DNA from: Ruegeria aquimaris | Lineage (GTDB): Bacteria > Pseudomonadota > Alphaproteobacteria > Rhodobacterales > Rhodobacteraceae | Assembly (NCBI RefSeq): GCF_025751555.1 | Contig: NZ_JAOWLB010000004.1 | Span: 62,001-126,000 of the forward strand | Direction of reading: 5' to 3' | Length of the DNA stretch: 64,000 bases | Shown: positions 23,928 through 33,465 of the stretch, piece by piece | Layout of the letters: the number at the start of each line of letters is the position of its first letter | Position numbering within the stretch: position 1 is the first letter of the stretch | The notes under the pieces: generated by a model | What the model was told of the DNA's origin: nothing | Databases searched by the model: none | The model's input: only the letters and a program-made list of their open reading frames with translations | Position numbers and translations under genes: made by a program

Positions 23928-26900
23928 ATGATGGCGATGGAAAAGACATTCGACGCGGCCGAGGCCGAGGCCCGCATCACCAAGGCCTGGGAAGAGGCCG
24001 GCGCCTTCAAGGCGGGCGCCAACCGCTCGCGCGACGAAAGCTTTACCATCATGATCCCGCCGCCCAACGTCACCGGCGCGCTGCATGTGGGTCATGCCTT
24101 CAACAACACGCTTCAGGACATCCTGACCCGCTGGCACCGGATGCGCGGCTTCGACACGCTCTGGCAGCCGGGCCAGGACCACGCGGGCATCGCCACCCAG
24201 ATGCAGGTGGAAAAGATGCTGGCCGCGACGGGGCAGCCCTCGCGCCGCGAACTGGGGCGCGAGAAGTTCCTGGAAAAGGTTTGGGAATGGAAGGGCCAGT
24301 ACGGCGGCACCATTGTCGATCAACTCAAACGCCTCGGCGCCTCCTGCGACTGGTCGCGCAATGCCTTCACCATGGCGGGCGCCGCTGGCGACCCGCGCAC
24401 CGGCCATGAAAATTCGCCGAATTTTCATGATGCGGTGATCAAGGTCTTTGTCGACATGTACAACAAGGGCCTGATCTATCGCGGCAAGCGGCTGGTCAAC
24501 TGGGACCCGCATTTCGAGACCGCGATCTCGGACCTCGAGGTCGAGAATATCGAGGTCGCGGGCCATATGTGGCACTTCAAATACCCGCTCGCGGACGGCG
24601 CCACCTATACATATGTCGAGAAGGACGAAGACGGCAACATCGTGCTTGAGGAAGAGCGCGACTTTATCTCCATTGCCACCACCCGGCCCGAGACCATGCT
24701 GGGCGATGGCGCCGTGGCCGTGCATCCTTCGGACGAACGCTATGCGCCCATCGTGGGCAAGCTTTGCGAAATCCCGGTGGGACCCAAGGAGCACCGCCGC
24801 CAGATCCCGATCATCATCGATGAGTACCCGGACAAGAATTTCGGCTCGGGCGCGGTCAAGATCACCGGCGCGCATGATTTCAACGACTATCAGGTGGCCA
24901 AGCGCGGCGGCATCCCGCTCTACCGCCTGATGGATACGCGCGGCCAGATGCGCGCCGACGGCGCGCCCTATGCCGAAGAGGCGGGCAAGGCGCAGGACTA
25001 TGCGCGCGGGCGAGCGTTCACCGAGAACGAGATCGACGTGATCAACCTTGTCCCCGACCACCTGCGCGGGCTCGACCGGTTCGAGGCGCGGGCGAAAGTG
25101 GTCGAAGAGATCACCAGCGAGGGTCTCGCCGTGATGACCGTGGCATCGGACCCGCGCCTGGGCACCGCCGCGCTGAAACCCGGCGCCGAGGGGGCAGATG
25201 CCATCGTGCCGCTGGTCGAGGCGAAGCCCATCATGCAGCCCTTTGGCGACCGCTCCAAGGTGGTGATCGAGCCGATGCTGACCGACCAGTGGTTCGTCGA
25301 CGCCGAAAAGGTCGTGGGCCCGGCGCTGGACGCGGTGCGCGACGGCACGGTCAAGATCATCCCCGAGTCGGGCGAGAAGACCTATTACCACTGGCTGGAA
25401 AACATCGAACCCTGGTGCATCTCGCGCCAGCTGTGGTGGGGGCACCAGATTCCGGTTTGGTATGGATTCGACCTGTCGACCAACGGCTTTTCCGACGATG
25501 AGAACGACGGAGCGCTCGACCTTGTCGAGATGGGCCGCCTGCTGTCGGAACAGAAACTGCTGCTCGGAGACGAACATCATTTCTGCGCGCCGGATTTCGA
25601 GGCGGTCATCCGGCAGGTGGCCGATGCCGAGGCGCCGCTGCCCACGCCGCTAAACCATGCCCGCGTGATCGAGGTCGAAGACCGTTCCGCTGCCGTGCAC
25701 GCGCTGGCGGCTGGCCTGGCCGAATACGAGATATCGCAGGACCCGACCAAACTTGTCTACCCGGTCTGGCGCGACCCCGACGTGCTCGACACCTGGTTCT
25801 CCTCCGGCCTCTGGCCCATCGGCACGCTGGGCTGGCCCGAGGATACCGACGAGATGCGCCGGTACTTTCCGACCTCGGTCCTGATCACCGGCTTCGACAT
25901 CCTGTTCTTCTGGGTCGCCCGGATGATGATGATGCAGCTTGCGGTCGTGAACGAGGTGCCGTTCCACACCGTCTACCTGCACCAGCTCGTCCGCGACGAG
26001 AAGGGCAAGAAGATGTCCAAGACCACCGGCAACGTCATCGACCCGCTGGAGATCGTCGACGAATTCGGCGCCGACGCGCTGCGGTTCACCAACGCGTCGA
26101 TGGCGGCGATTGGTGGTGTGCTGAAACTGTCGAAAGAGCGGATCACCGGCTATCGCAACTTCACCACCAAGCTGTGGAACGCGGTCCGCTTTGCCGAGAT
26201 GAACGGCGTCTATGACGGTACAAAACGGTCAATCACCCGCCTGGAAGACGTACAAAACGGTCAATTCGCGGTGAACCGCTGGATCATCGGCGAAACCGCC
26301 CGCGTGCGCGAAGAGGTGGACGCGGCGCTCGACAGCTACCGCTTCAACGACGCCGCAAACGCCTTGTACGCCTTTGTCTGGGGCAAGGTCTGCGACTGGT
26401 ATGTGGAGCTTTCAAAGCCGCTCTTGCAAGGCGACGACACCGCCGCGCAAGAGGAAACCCGCGCCACCATGGCCTGGGTGATGGACCAGTGCATGATCAT
26501 GCTGCACCCGATCATGCCCTTCATCACCGAAGAGCTTTGGGGGCTGACCGCCGAACGGGCAAAGATGCTGGTGCATGCCGATTGGCCCACCTACAAGGCC
26601 GCCGATCTGGTTGATCCGGACGCGGATCGCGAGGTGAACTGGGTGATCTCGGTGATCGAGAACACCCGCTCGGCCCGCGCCCAGATGCGCGTGCCCGCTG
26701 GCCTCTATGTGCCTATGATCGTTACAGAAATCGACGATCACGGACAGGCCGCCTGGGACCGGAACGAGGCACTGATCAAGCGTCTGGCGCGGATCGACAG
26801 CCTGACCAAAGCGGATGTCATGCCCAAGGGCTGCATCTCGATCGCGGCCCCCGGCGCGGCCTTTGGCCTGCCGCTTGCCGAGATCATCGACATCAGCGCC

Positions 26901-27098
26901 GAGAAAGACCGGCTGGAAAAGGCCAAGGCCAAGCTCGCCAAGGAGTTGGGCGGGTTGCGCGGACGTCTGAACAATCCCAAGTTCGTGGAGTCCGCGCCAG
27001 ACGAAGTGGTTGAAGAGACCCGCGAAAACCTCGCCGCCCGCGAAGAGGAAGAAGCCCGGATCGACGAGGCGTTGGCCCGTTTGGCAGAACTCGGCTAA
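23928..27098 (+). CDS. valS: Valyl-tRNA synthetase
   Basis: 1056 aa, class I synthetase that charges tRNA-Val and edits threonyl-tRNA. The HIGH-type motif is [15 protein letters not shown] (about residues 42-56); the KMSKS loop is KKMSKTTGN (about residue 694). A C-terminal coiled coil ([18 protein letters not shown]) binds tRNA. It is about 100 residues longer than the E. coli enzyme: an extra acidic segment lies between GHQIPVWYG and [12 protein letters not shown] (about 25470-25780), and a second insert at about 26215-26270 contains a 16-bp direct repeat. The first of several closely spaced ATGs is used because GAAGGG lies just upstream. Confidence 0.95.
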   Translation: MMAMEKTFDAAEAEARITKAWEEAGAFKAGANRSRDESFTIMIPPPNVTGALHVGHAFNNTLQDILTRWHRMRGFDTLWQPGQDHAGIATQMQVEKMLAATGQPSRRELGREKFLEKVWEWKGQYGGTIVDQLKRLGASCDWSRNAFTMAGAAGDPRTGHENSPNFHDAVIKVFVDMYNKGLIYRGKRLVNWDPHFETAISDLEVENIEVAGHMWHFKYPLADGATYTYVEKDEDGNIVLEEERDFISIATTRPETMLGDGAVAVHPSDERYAPIVGKLCEIPVGPKEHRRQIPIIIDEYPDKNFGSGAVKITGAHDFNDYQVAKRGGIPLYRLMDTRGQMRADGAPYAEEAGKAQDYARGRAFTENEIDVINLVPDHLRGLDRFEARAKVVEEITSEGLAVMTVASDPRLGTAALKPGAEGADAIVPLVEAKPIMQPFGDRSKVVIEPMLTDQWFVDAEKVVGPALDAVRDGTVKIIPESGEKTYYHWLENIEPWCISRQLWWGHQIPVWYGFDLSTNGFSDDENDGALDLVEMGRLLSEQKLLLGDEHHFCAPDFEAVIRQVADAEAPLPTPLNHARVIEVEDRSAAVHALAAGLAEYEISQDPTKLVYPVWRDPDVLDTWFSSGLWPIGTLGWPEDTDEMRRYFPTSVLITGFDILFFWVARMMMMQLAVVNEVPFHTVYLHQLVRDEKGKKMSKTTGNVIDPLEIVDEFGADALRFTNASMAAIGGVLKLSKERITGYRNFTTKLWNAVRFAEMNGVYDGTKRSITRLEDVQNGQFAVNRWIIGETARVREEVDAALDSYRFNDAANALYAFVWGKVCDWYVELSKPLLQGDDTAAQEETRATMAWVMDQCMIMLHPIMPFITEELWGLTAERAKMLVHADWPTYKAADLVDPDADREVNWVISVIENTRSARAQMRVPAGLYVPMIVTEIDDHGQAAWDRNEALIKRLARIDSLTKADVMPKGCISIAAPGAAFGLPLAEIIDISAEKDRLEKAKAKLAKELGGLRGRLNNPKFVESAPDEVVEETRENLAAREEEEARIDEALARLAELG
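26218..26265 (+). repeat. 16-bp direct repeat inside valS
   Basis: GTACAAAACGGTCAAT occurs at 26218-26233 and again at 26250-26265. The 32-base offset is not a multiple of three, so the two copies are read in different frames (GTKRSI and VQNGQF). The sequence is more AT-rich than the surrounding gene and sits in a poorly conserved insert. Confidence 0.75.
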
Positions 27099-27128
27099 CC
27101 CCTTCACTTCGCTGAAAATACTCAAAAA

Positions 27129-27164
27129 ACCACCCCCTTCGGTATCGCATCCGATGGGGGTGGT
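27129..27164. terminator. Hairpin after valS, terminator-like
   Basis: ACCACCCCC (27129-27137) pairs exactly with GGGGGTGGT (27156-27164), and CGG/CCG extends the stem inside. The A-run at 27124-27129 becomes a T-run on the minus strand, so the classical U-tract is on that strand; on the plus strand it could still stop valS transcription less efficiently. A degenerate copy of the dispersed repeat core (27102-27124) abuts it. Confidence 0.5.
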
Positions 27165-27281
27165 CCCTGACGCAATCGAAAGCTGACCCGCCGCGCCTTT
27201 CGCAAATAACAGCGCGCAATGTCACCGTTTCCATGTATCATCGCAGGGACGGGTGAAGGGGCTGCAACGGGGGACCCGGTC

Positions 27282-28679
27282 ATGGAACGCCGGCTTTGCG
27301 CCATTTTGGCCGCCGACATGGCAGGCTACTCGCGCCTGATGGAGCGCAACGAAACCGACGTTCTGGCGCGCCAGAAACTCCATAGGCGCGAGTTGATCGA
27401 CCCCGCCATCGCGCAGGCGGGTGGCCAGATCGTCAAGACGACCGGCGACGGCATGCTGACGCGGTTCGACACGGCGCAGGCCGCCGTTCGCTGTGCGTTG
27501 GAAATTCAGGAAGCCATGCAACAGCGCGAGGCCGACACCCCGCACAAGGAGCGCATCCAGTACCGTATCGGCATCAACATCGGCGATATCCTCTTGGAAG
27601 ACGGGGATATTTTCGGCGATGGAGTGAATGTCGCGGCGCGGCTGGAAGCGATTTCGGAACCTGGCGGGATCTGTATCTCGGACATCGTACACCAGATTGC
27701 GCAGGATCGGGTAGCGGAGCCTTTCACCGATCTGGGCCTGCAAAAGGTCAAGAACATCACCCGCCCGATCCGGGTCTGGCAATGGGTACCTGACAGCAGC
27801 CGGGACAACAGCCCCGATACCGCCCGTTCACAAGCCCAGCATGTATCGTTCTGCATTGCTGGGGATGGCACCCAACTGGCTTGGGCGCGCGTCGGCAAAG
27901 GGCCGAGCGTCTTGAAGGCACCGAACTGGCTCAACCATCTCGACTATGAATGGCGCAGCCCGGTCTGGGGTCCGTTCCTGGAGCAGATGTCGCAAAGATG
28001 CGACCTTGTCCGCTTCGACCAACGCGGCAACGGGCTTTCCGATCGGGACCCGGTCGAGATTTCCGACGACGCGATGATCTCGGACATCGGCAGCATCGTC
28101 GAGGCGGCCGGCCTGAACCGGTTCGTGCTCTTTGGTATCTCGCAGGGTTGCGCATTCTCTGTACGTTATGCCGCTGAAAATCCAGGAAAGGTTTCTGGCC
28201 TTGTGCTGGTCGCTGGCTATCTCCGGGGCGCACTCATGCGCAATTCGCCCGAACAATCGGCCCTGTCCGAGGCGACCAATGTGCTGATCCGCGAGGGTTG
28301 GGGGTCGCCCAACCCTGCTTACCGGCACCTCTTTACCGAAAGCATGATGCCGGATTCCACCAAGGCGCAGAAATCGAGCTTTGACGAGTTGCAGCGCGTC
28401 TCTTGCGCGCCGGATGTGGCGGCCCGGATCAATACGATGAACGCCTCCGTCGATGTCTCGGCCTATGCGCCACAGGTCAAGGCTCCAACACTGGTGCTGC
28501 ATTCCGAGGGCGACCGCCGGGTGCCGGTGGCCGAGGGGCGCCGCATGGCGGCAATGATCCCTGGCGCGCGGTTTGTCACCCTGCCCGGCAACAACCATGC
28601 ACTGATCGACGGATCACCGGCGCTGGACATGTTCCTGTCTGAGTTTTCGGCTTTTCTGGCAGAGATTGTCGAAAATTGA
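27282..28679 (+). CDS. Class III adenylate cyclase fused to an alpha/beta hydrolase
   Basis: 465 aa. Residues about 1-165 are a class III cyclase: metal Asp in AADMAGYSRLM, IVKTTGDGML with the adenine Lys and second metal Asp, DGDIFGDGVNVAARLE with the adenine Asp and the Asn/Arg pair. Residues about 195-465 are an alpha/beta hydrolase: oxyanion-side FDQRGNGLSD, nucleophile elbow GISQGCAF, acid region LHSEGDRRVP and His in GNNHALIDG. A lipase- or esterase-like domain joined to a cyclase suggests a ligand-sensing or self-limiting cyclase. The ATG at 27282 is the family start. It differs from the array at the left end in having its partner domain at the C-terminus. Confidence 0.88.
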   Translation: MERRLCAILAADMAGYSRLMERNETDVLARQKLHRRELIDPAIAQAGGQIVKTTGDGMLTRFDTAQAAVRCALEIQEAMQQREADTPHKERIQYRIGINIGDILLEDGDIFGDGVNVAARLEAISEPGGICISDIVHQIAQDRVAEPFTDLGLQKVKNITRPIRVWQWVPDSSRDNSPDTARSQAQHVSFCIAGDGTQLAWARVGKGPSVLKAPNWLNHLDYEWRSPVWGPFLEQMSQRCDLVRFDQRGNGLSDRDPVEISDDAMISDIGSIVEAAGLNRFVLFGISQGCAFSVRYAAENPGKVSGLVLVAGYLRGALMRNSPEQSALSEATNVLIREGWGSPNPAYRHLFTESMMPDSTKAQKSSFDELQRVSCAPDVAARINTMNASVDVSAYAPQVKAPTLVLHSEGDRRVPVAEGRRMAAMIPGARFVTLPGNNHALIDGSPALDMFLSEFSAFLAEIVEN

Positions 28680-28777
28680 GATCGAAGATTGGCGGATAAC
28701 CTCGTCTCTTCGCACATGGTGAGACCGAGCCAGCGAATTACAGCTGTTAGAAATGGAAATCACACTGACACGCAGGT

Positions 28778-28844
28778 CAATTCCTGAAAGGAATTGCCAC
28801 AAATCCTCGCCGAGGATTTGCCTTCAGACTTTCGCGAAAGTCTG
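28778..28844. repeat. Three successive perfect palindromes between convergent genes
   Basis: CAATTCC-TGAAA-GGAATTG (28778-28796), CAAATCCTC-GCC-GAGGATTTG (28800-28820) and CAGACTTTCG-CGAAAGTCTG (28825-28844) follow each other with three- to four-base gaps. They lie between the convergent cyclase-hydrolase and enoyl-CoA hydratase genes. None has a clear U-tract. They may form a bidirectional stop or belong to an extragenic palindrome family. Confidence 0.75.
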
Positions 28845-28850
28845 TATCCG

Positions 28851-29633
28851 CTACTTGAAGACCGGTGCGCGCCCCTGCATCTGGGCGGCGATCACTTCCA
28901 TCTGGTCCGGCTTGCCGATCAGCTGCGCCTGTTCCTGCGATTCCGCCAGCAGAATATCGGTTCGCTGCTCCGATTCAGCAAGCTCGATCAACCGCTTGGC
29001 GGAACGTATCGCCGACGGGCTCTTGCCCGCGATCTCTTGCGCCAGCGCGGTGGCCTCGGCCAGCGGATCCTCGGCAAGTTCGGTCACCAGCCCCCATTCA
29101 GCGGCCTTGGCGGCCCCGATGGGCCGCGCGGTATAGGTCAGCAGACGCAGCACATCCGAGCGCACCAGTTGCGGCAACAGAACCATGCCGCCCATATCCG
29201 GGATCAGGCCCCATTTCATTTCCAGCACGGACAGTTTCGTATCCGGTGCGGCAATCCGGATATCGGCGCCCAGCGCGATCTGTAACCCACCGCCATAAAC
29301 CGCCCCATGTAGCGCCGCGATCACCGGTACTGGCACCCTGCGCCAGACCAGCGCCACCTCCTGAAAGTCATTTGCATCGTGATGGCTGCGCGGCATCAGC
29401 ATCTGGACCGGATCCTTGCCGGCAAAGGCCGCGAAATTCGACACGTCTAGTCCGGCGCAGAAACTCTTGCCCTCGCCCGACAGCACCACCGCCCGCGCGT
29501 CCGAGGCCGCAACCTCTTGCCCCGCCGCGATGATCGCCTGAAACATCGCCTGATCCAGCGCATTCATCTTGTCCCCCCGGGTCAGGGTGACAAATGCGAT
29601 ATGGTCCTTGTATTCGACGGATACGCGCGCCAT
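28851..29633 (-). CDS. Enoyl-CoA hydratase/isomerase (crotonase) family protein
   Basis: 260 aa. Crotonase fold with the CoA-binding turn GKSFCAGLD (about residue 60) and the oxyanion stretch HGAVYGGGLQIALGADIR. The first family Glu position falls in WRRVPVPVIAALHG and the second around LEMKWGLIPD. It would act on enoyl-CoA esters in beta-oxidation or a side route. The ATG at 29633 is preferred over 29645 because the product then begins MARVSVEYK like relatives. Its precise substrate is not evident; no thiolase or dehydrogenase is adjacent. Confidence 0.85.
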   Translation of the reverse strand: MARVSVEYKDHIAFVTLTRGDKMNALDQAMFQAIIAAGQEVAASDARAVVLSGEGKSFCAGLDVSNFAAFAGKDPVQMLMPRSHHDANDFQEVALVWRRVPVPVIAALHGAVYGGGLQIALGADIRIAAPDTKLSVLEMKWGLIPDMGGMVLLPQLVRSDVLRLLTYTARPIGAAKAAEWGLVTELAEDPLAEATALAQEIAGKSPSAIRSAKRLIELAESEQRTDILLAESQEQAQLIGKPDQMEVIAAQMQGRAPVFK

Positions 29634-29706
29634 CGGTGCCTCCATTCCTGTTTGGCGCCAGACTGCCCGCTCTTGTGTTCAAGCGCCAGCCCGACGTGGG
29701 GGCAGA

Positions 29707-30777
29707 TCAGGGCAGGTCGGCGGCCTTCATGCGCGCAAAACCGGGGCTGTCGAGCGTCATGACGTAGAACCGCTCGCCCACCTGCTTGCCGCCGGTGGTG
29801 ATGCCCAACCGGCCATCGGGGTCCTGCACCGTACGCAGGATGCGCCCCTGCCCGTCGAACTGGATCAGCATGCCGCGATGGATCGGCGCGGGGCGCACCT
29901 TGGGGCCCAGTCGCCAGACCACCTTGCGCAGGAAGGGGTAAGGCATCAGCGCCTCGGCGGGCACGCGGGGGCTGGCAAAGGCCAGCCAATAGGTGCCGTC
30001 GCCCTGCGCCTCGAGATTGTCGGGATAGCCGGGCAGGTTGTCGAGGAATACCTCGGTCTGGCCCGCCTTCTCGCCCTTGAGCCACAGCCGGTGCACCCGC
30101 GCCCGCCCGGTCTCGTTGATCAGCAGGAAATCCTCTTCCGGCGAAAGGGCGACGCCGTTGGTATAGACAAAGCCGGTGGCGATCTTCTCGACCCTGCCGT
30201 CGGGCGTGCGCCGGGCGACATAGCCGGTGTCGGACTGTTCCCAGACGGTCATCACCGAGGTGGGCTTGGTCCCGCCCAGGGTTCGGGGATCGAACCGGTC
30301 GGTGGAGTTCGAGAAGTAGATGGTGCCGTCCCGCCCCAGATCCAGCTGGTTGGCATAGATCACCGGGGCGCCGTCGATCTGGTCCACCACGGTCTCGACC
30401 TTGCCGGGCGCGTTCCAGCGCAGGATGCCCCGGAAACTGTCGGCGATGTAAAGCGCGCCATCGGGTCCGGCCTTGAGCCCCAGCGGCCGCCCACTCAGCC
30501 GGTCGACCAGTTCCGGCACCGCCCCGTCGATGCGATAGAGATTACCCGCCAGCGAGGTCGTGTAGACCGTTCCGTCCGGCATCACCGCGAGATCCTCGGG
30601 CCCGATCTCTCCCTCGGGGAGCGGCACGAACTCAGCCTTGTCCAGTACCCGGTTCTCGGCGAAATCACCGGTAAATCCGGGGTTTTCCGGCGGGTGATAG
30701 GCCACGGGCGCCACCGGAATGGGCCAGAACAACAGATAGCCAAGGCCAGCGAGCAACAGTATCAGAACGTAACGCAT
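29707..30777 (-). CDS. SMP-30/strictosidine synthase-like beta-propeller protein
   Basis: 356 aa with an N-terminal hydrophobic helix (YVLILLLAGLGYLLFWPI), so exported or anchored. The remainder is a six-bladed propeller of the strictosidine-synthase-like/SMP-30 class (GPEDLAVMPDGTVYTTSLAG; YPDNLEAQGDGTYWLAF). These proteins bind calcium and hydrolyse lactones or related esters in the periplasm. The ATG at 30777 gives the membrane helix at once; upstream in-frame starts overlap the divergent aminotransferase gene. The substrate is unknown. Confidence 0.82.
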   Translation of the reverse strand: MRYVLILLLAGLGYLLFWPIPVAPVAYHPPENPGFTGDFAENRVLDKAEFVPLPEGEIGPEDLAVMPDGTVYTTSLAGNLYRIDGAVPELVDRLSGRPLGLKAGPDGALYIADSFRGILRWNAPGKVETVVDQIDGAPVIYANQLDLGRDGTIYFSNSTDRFDPRTLGGTKPTSVMTVWEQSDTGYVARRTPDGRVEKIATGFVYTNGVALSPEEDFLLINETGRARVHRLWLKGEKAGQTEVFLDNLPGYPDNLEAQGDGTYWLAFASPRVPAEALMPYPFLRKVVWRLGPKVRPAPIHRGMLIQFDGQGRILRTVQDPDGRLGITTGGKQVGERFYVMTLDSPGFARMKAADLP

Positions 30778-30869
30778 GGGCACCTCTTTGCACTTAGGCG
30801 CACCATGCGAGGCGGGACCAGCAAAGGCAAGTCTTGCCCGGCACCGCGGCTTGCGCTTATGTGGCGCGC

Positions 30870-31976
30870 ATGACCGGACCTCGATACACCCCGCTTGCCC
30901 AATCGCTGCCCGCCACCGTGCCCTTTGTCGGCCCCGAGACACAGGAGCGCCAGCGCGGCGCACCCTTTGCCGCCCGGCTGGGTGCCAATGAAAGCATCTA
31001 TGGCCCCTCGCCACGTGCGATTGCAGCAATGCAACAGGCGGCGGCTGAGGTCTGGATGTATGGCGACCCGGAAAACCATGACCTGCGTCAGGCGTTGGCC
31101 GCGCATCACGGGGTGCGCCCCGACAACATCATGTTGGGCGAAGGGATCGACGGGCTGTTGGGATATCTCGTTCGCCTGATGGTGGGACCGGGCGATCCGG
31201 TCGTCACCTCCGAGGGTGCTTATCCTACCTTCAACTATCACGTCGCGGGCTTTGGCGGTGAACTTCACAAGGTGCCATACGCGGGCGATCACGAGGACCC
31301 GAGGGCGCTCTTTGCCAAGGCGGGTGAGGTCGGGGCCAAGCTGGTCTACCTCGCCAACCCGGACAACCCGATGGGCAGCTGGCACAAGGGGGCCGATATC
31401 GTCGCCGCGATGCGGGCGCTGCCCGAAGACACGCTCTTGGTGCTGGACGAGGCCTATGTGGAATGCGCCCCCGAAGGCACCGCCGCGCCGGTGGATGCTG
31501 ACGATCCGCGCCTCGTGCGGATGCGCACCTTCTCCAAAGTGTATGGCATGGCGGGCGCGCGGGTCGGCTATGCCATTGGCGCGCCCGAGCTGATCGCCGC
31601 CTTCAACAAGGTGCGCAACCATTTTGGCATGAACCGCGCGGCGCAGGCCGGGGCGCTGGCAGCACTGGCCGATGGCGATTGGCTGGCGCATGTACAGACC
31701 GAGATCGCCACCGCCCGTAACCGGATTGCTGGGATCGCACAAGAAAACGGGCTGACACCGCTGCCATCGGCCACCAATTTCGTGGCGATTGACTGCGGTA
31801 GTGACGGTGTGTTTGCAAAGGCTGTTCTCGATGCGCTGGTCTCGCTTGGCATTTTTGTACGGATGCCTTTCGCCGCGCCGCAAAACCGCTGCATTCGCGT
31901 CAGCTGCGGCCCCGCTGCCGAACTGGATGCCTTTGCCGTCGCCCTGCCCCGCGCGCTGGAGATCGCGCGCGGTTGA
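30870..31976 (+). CDS. PLP-dependent aminotransferase, histidinol-phosphate type (class I/II)
   Basis: 368 aa. Fold type I aminotransferase: the substrate-binding ARLGANESIYGPSP, aspartate that contacts PLP in LVYLANPDNPMGSW, DEAYVE, and the Schiff-base Lys in TFSKVYGMAGARVGY. The pattern resembles HisC and aromatic aminotransferases; as it is not with his genes, a broad aromatic amino acid role is as likely. The ATG at 30870 gives the usual N-terminus. The gene diverges from the propeller gene with 92 bases between the starts. Confidence 0.87.
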   Translation: MTGPRYTPLAQSLPATVPFVGPETQERQRGAPFAARLGANESIYGPSPRAIAAMQQAAAEVWMYGDPENHDLRQALAAHHGVRPDNIMLGEGIDGLLGYLVRLMVGPGDPVVTSEGAYPTFNYHVAGFGGELHKVPYAGDHEDPRALFAKAGEVGAKLVYLANPDNPMGSWHKGADIVAAMRALPEDTLLVLDEAYVECAPEGTAAPVDADDPRLVRMRTFSKVYGMAGARVGYAIGAPELIAAFNKVRNHFGMNRAAQAGALAALADGDWLAHVQTEIATARNRIAGIAQENGLTPLPSATNFVAIDCGSDGVFAKAVLDALVSLGIFVRMPFAAPQNRCIRVSCGPAAELDAFAVALPRALEIARG

Positions 31977-32026
31977 TCGCCAAGGTTTTACCTGACATTT
32001 ACGGGAAAGCCCCTAAACTTCGGTGT

Positions 32027-32206
32027 ATGGACGACCATCGCATCGGGCGGGCGCCCGATTACACCAATGCGGCACTGATCATGCTGGGCGTGAACCTGAC
32101 ATGGGTTTTCGTCCTGATCTGGGCCATATGGGGTATGCCCGCGTCGCTCTTGCTGGCCATGGCCCTGAACCACGGCATTACCCGGCTGGCAAAGCGGGTG
32201 CGATAG
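32027..32206 (+). CDS. Small membrane protein, function unknown
   Basis: 59 aa. A polar start (MDDHRIGRAPDYTN) precedes about 35 hydrophobic residues (AALIMLGVNLTWVFVLIWAI and onward), enough for one long or two short membrane helices, and a basic end TRLAKRVR on the cytoplasmic side. I chose the ATG at 32027; a TTG at 31973 that overlaps the aminotransferase stop would add 18 residues. It ends one base before the convergent class V aminotransferase gene. No family recognised. Confidence 0.6.
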   Translation: MDDHRIGRAPDYTNAALIMLGVNLTWVFVLIWAIWGMPASLLLAMALNHGITRLAKRVR

Positions 32207-32207
32207 C

Positions 32208-33413
32208 TCAGGACGCGATCACGCCTGCCGCCGCTTCGAGCGCACCCTTGCCATGGGGCACATTGAGTGCCGTCAACCCCGCCTGGATACTCCCGAGCAA
32301 TCCCATGACCATCTGGCCGTTCAGGTGACCCATATGGCCAAGGCGGAAGAACTTGTCGCGCGCCGGATCACCGGGCGCGGCCATGCCGAGGCCGATCCCC
32401 AGTGTCAGACCAAGGGTCTGCTCGGTCCACTGGCGCAGGGCAGTGCCCTTGCCGCTGTCAAGCCGGAGCGCCGTCACCGCATGGCTGCGGAACGCAGGAT
32501 CGGCCACGTTCAGAACCAGATCGCCACCCTCGGCCCAGATCTCGCAGGCGGCCCAGATGGCGCGGGCCAGCTTGGCGTGGCGCGCCCAAACATGTTCGAT
32601 GCCCTCGCCATGGATCAGGTCAAGCGCCGCGCGCAGGCCATAGAGGTGATGCGTGGGCGCGGTGCCCCCGAAATACTGAAAGAACTCATCCGGATTGCCG
32701 CGCGGCACCCAGTCCCAATACCAGGACACGCGCGGCATGGTGGCCCGTTTGGCCGCCGCCTTGTCATTGAAGTAGACAAAACCGACGCCGGGCGGCACCA
32801 TCAGCCCCTTTTGGCAGGCGGTGACCATGACATCGACGCCCCAGGCGTCCATCTCGAACACATCGCAGCCGAAAGAGGCGATGCAATCGGCCATCAACAG
32901 CGCCGGGTGCTCCAATTCGTCGAGCAGCTTGCGCAACCCGGGCACATCGTTGCGGATCGAGCTGGATGTATCCACATGCACCGCCAGCACTGCCTTGATC
33001 TTGTGCGCAGTATCAGCGCGCAGCGCCTCGGCGATGCGGCCCATGTCCCAAGGGGCGGATTTGCCGAAGTCGATGATCCGGGTCTCTGCCCCGAGTCCTC
33101 GCGCCATTTCGGCCCAACCATGCGAGAAGCGGCCTGACGCGGGCACAAGCACCGTTTCTCCTGGGGCGATGGTGTTGGCCAGTGCCGCCTCCCACGCGCC
33201 ATGGCCGTTGGCGATGTAGATTGCAACATTGTGTTTCGTCCGGGCCATGCTACGCAGGTCGGCCGTCAGCCCGGGCATCATGTCAATCAGCGCACCGGCA
33301 TAGATGTTGGGCGCGGGTCGGTGCATGGCGCGCAGCACCTCTTCGGGCATTACCGACGGCCCCGGAATCGCCAGATACTCGCGCCCCTGCGCCAGGGAGA
33401 TATTGCCGGTCAT
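32208..33413 (-). CDS. Class V aminotransferase (alanine/serine/ureidoglycine-glyoxylate type)
   Basis: 401 aa. Fold type I PLP enzyme of class V: IPGPSVMPEEVLRAM, the glyoxylate aminotransferase-like NGHGAWEAALANTI, DCIASFGCDVFEMDAWGVD and the Schiff-base Lys in TACQKGLMVPPG. Relatives include serine- and alanine-glyoxylate aminotransferase and PucG. The ATG at 33413 has AGAGG seven bases upstream; the ATG at 33419 is too close to it. The gene lies 52 bases after a ureohydrolase on the same strand, so nitrogen recovery from a guanidino or ureido compound is plausible (inference). Confidence 0.85.
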   Translation of the reverse strand: MTGNISLAQGREYLAIPGPSVMPEEVLRAMHRPAPNIYAGALIDMMPGLTADLRSMARTKHNVAIYIANGHGAWEAALANTIAPGETVLVPASGRFSHGWAEMARGLGAETRIIDFGKSAPWDMGRIAEALRADTAHKIKAVLAVHVDTSSSIRNDVPGLRKLLDELEHPALLMADCIASFGCDVFEMDAWGVDVMVTACQKGLMVPPGVGFVYFNDKAAAKRATMPRVSWYWDWVPRGNPDEFFQYFGGTAPTHHLYGLRAALDLIHGEGIEHVWARHAKLARAIWAACEIWAEGGDLVLNVADPAFRSHAVTALRLDSGKGTALRQWTEQTLGLTLGIGLGMAAPGDPARDKFFRLGHMGHLNGQMVMGLLGSIQAGLTALNVPHGKGALEAAAGVIAS

Positions 33414-33465
33414 GTCCATGCCTCTTGTCTGTGTTGGGCACACCCTAGCCAGCGGTTGCGCGGCG

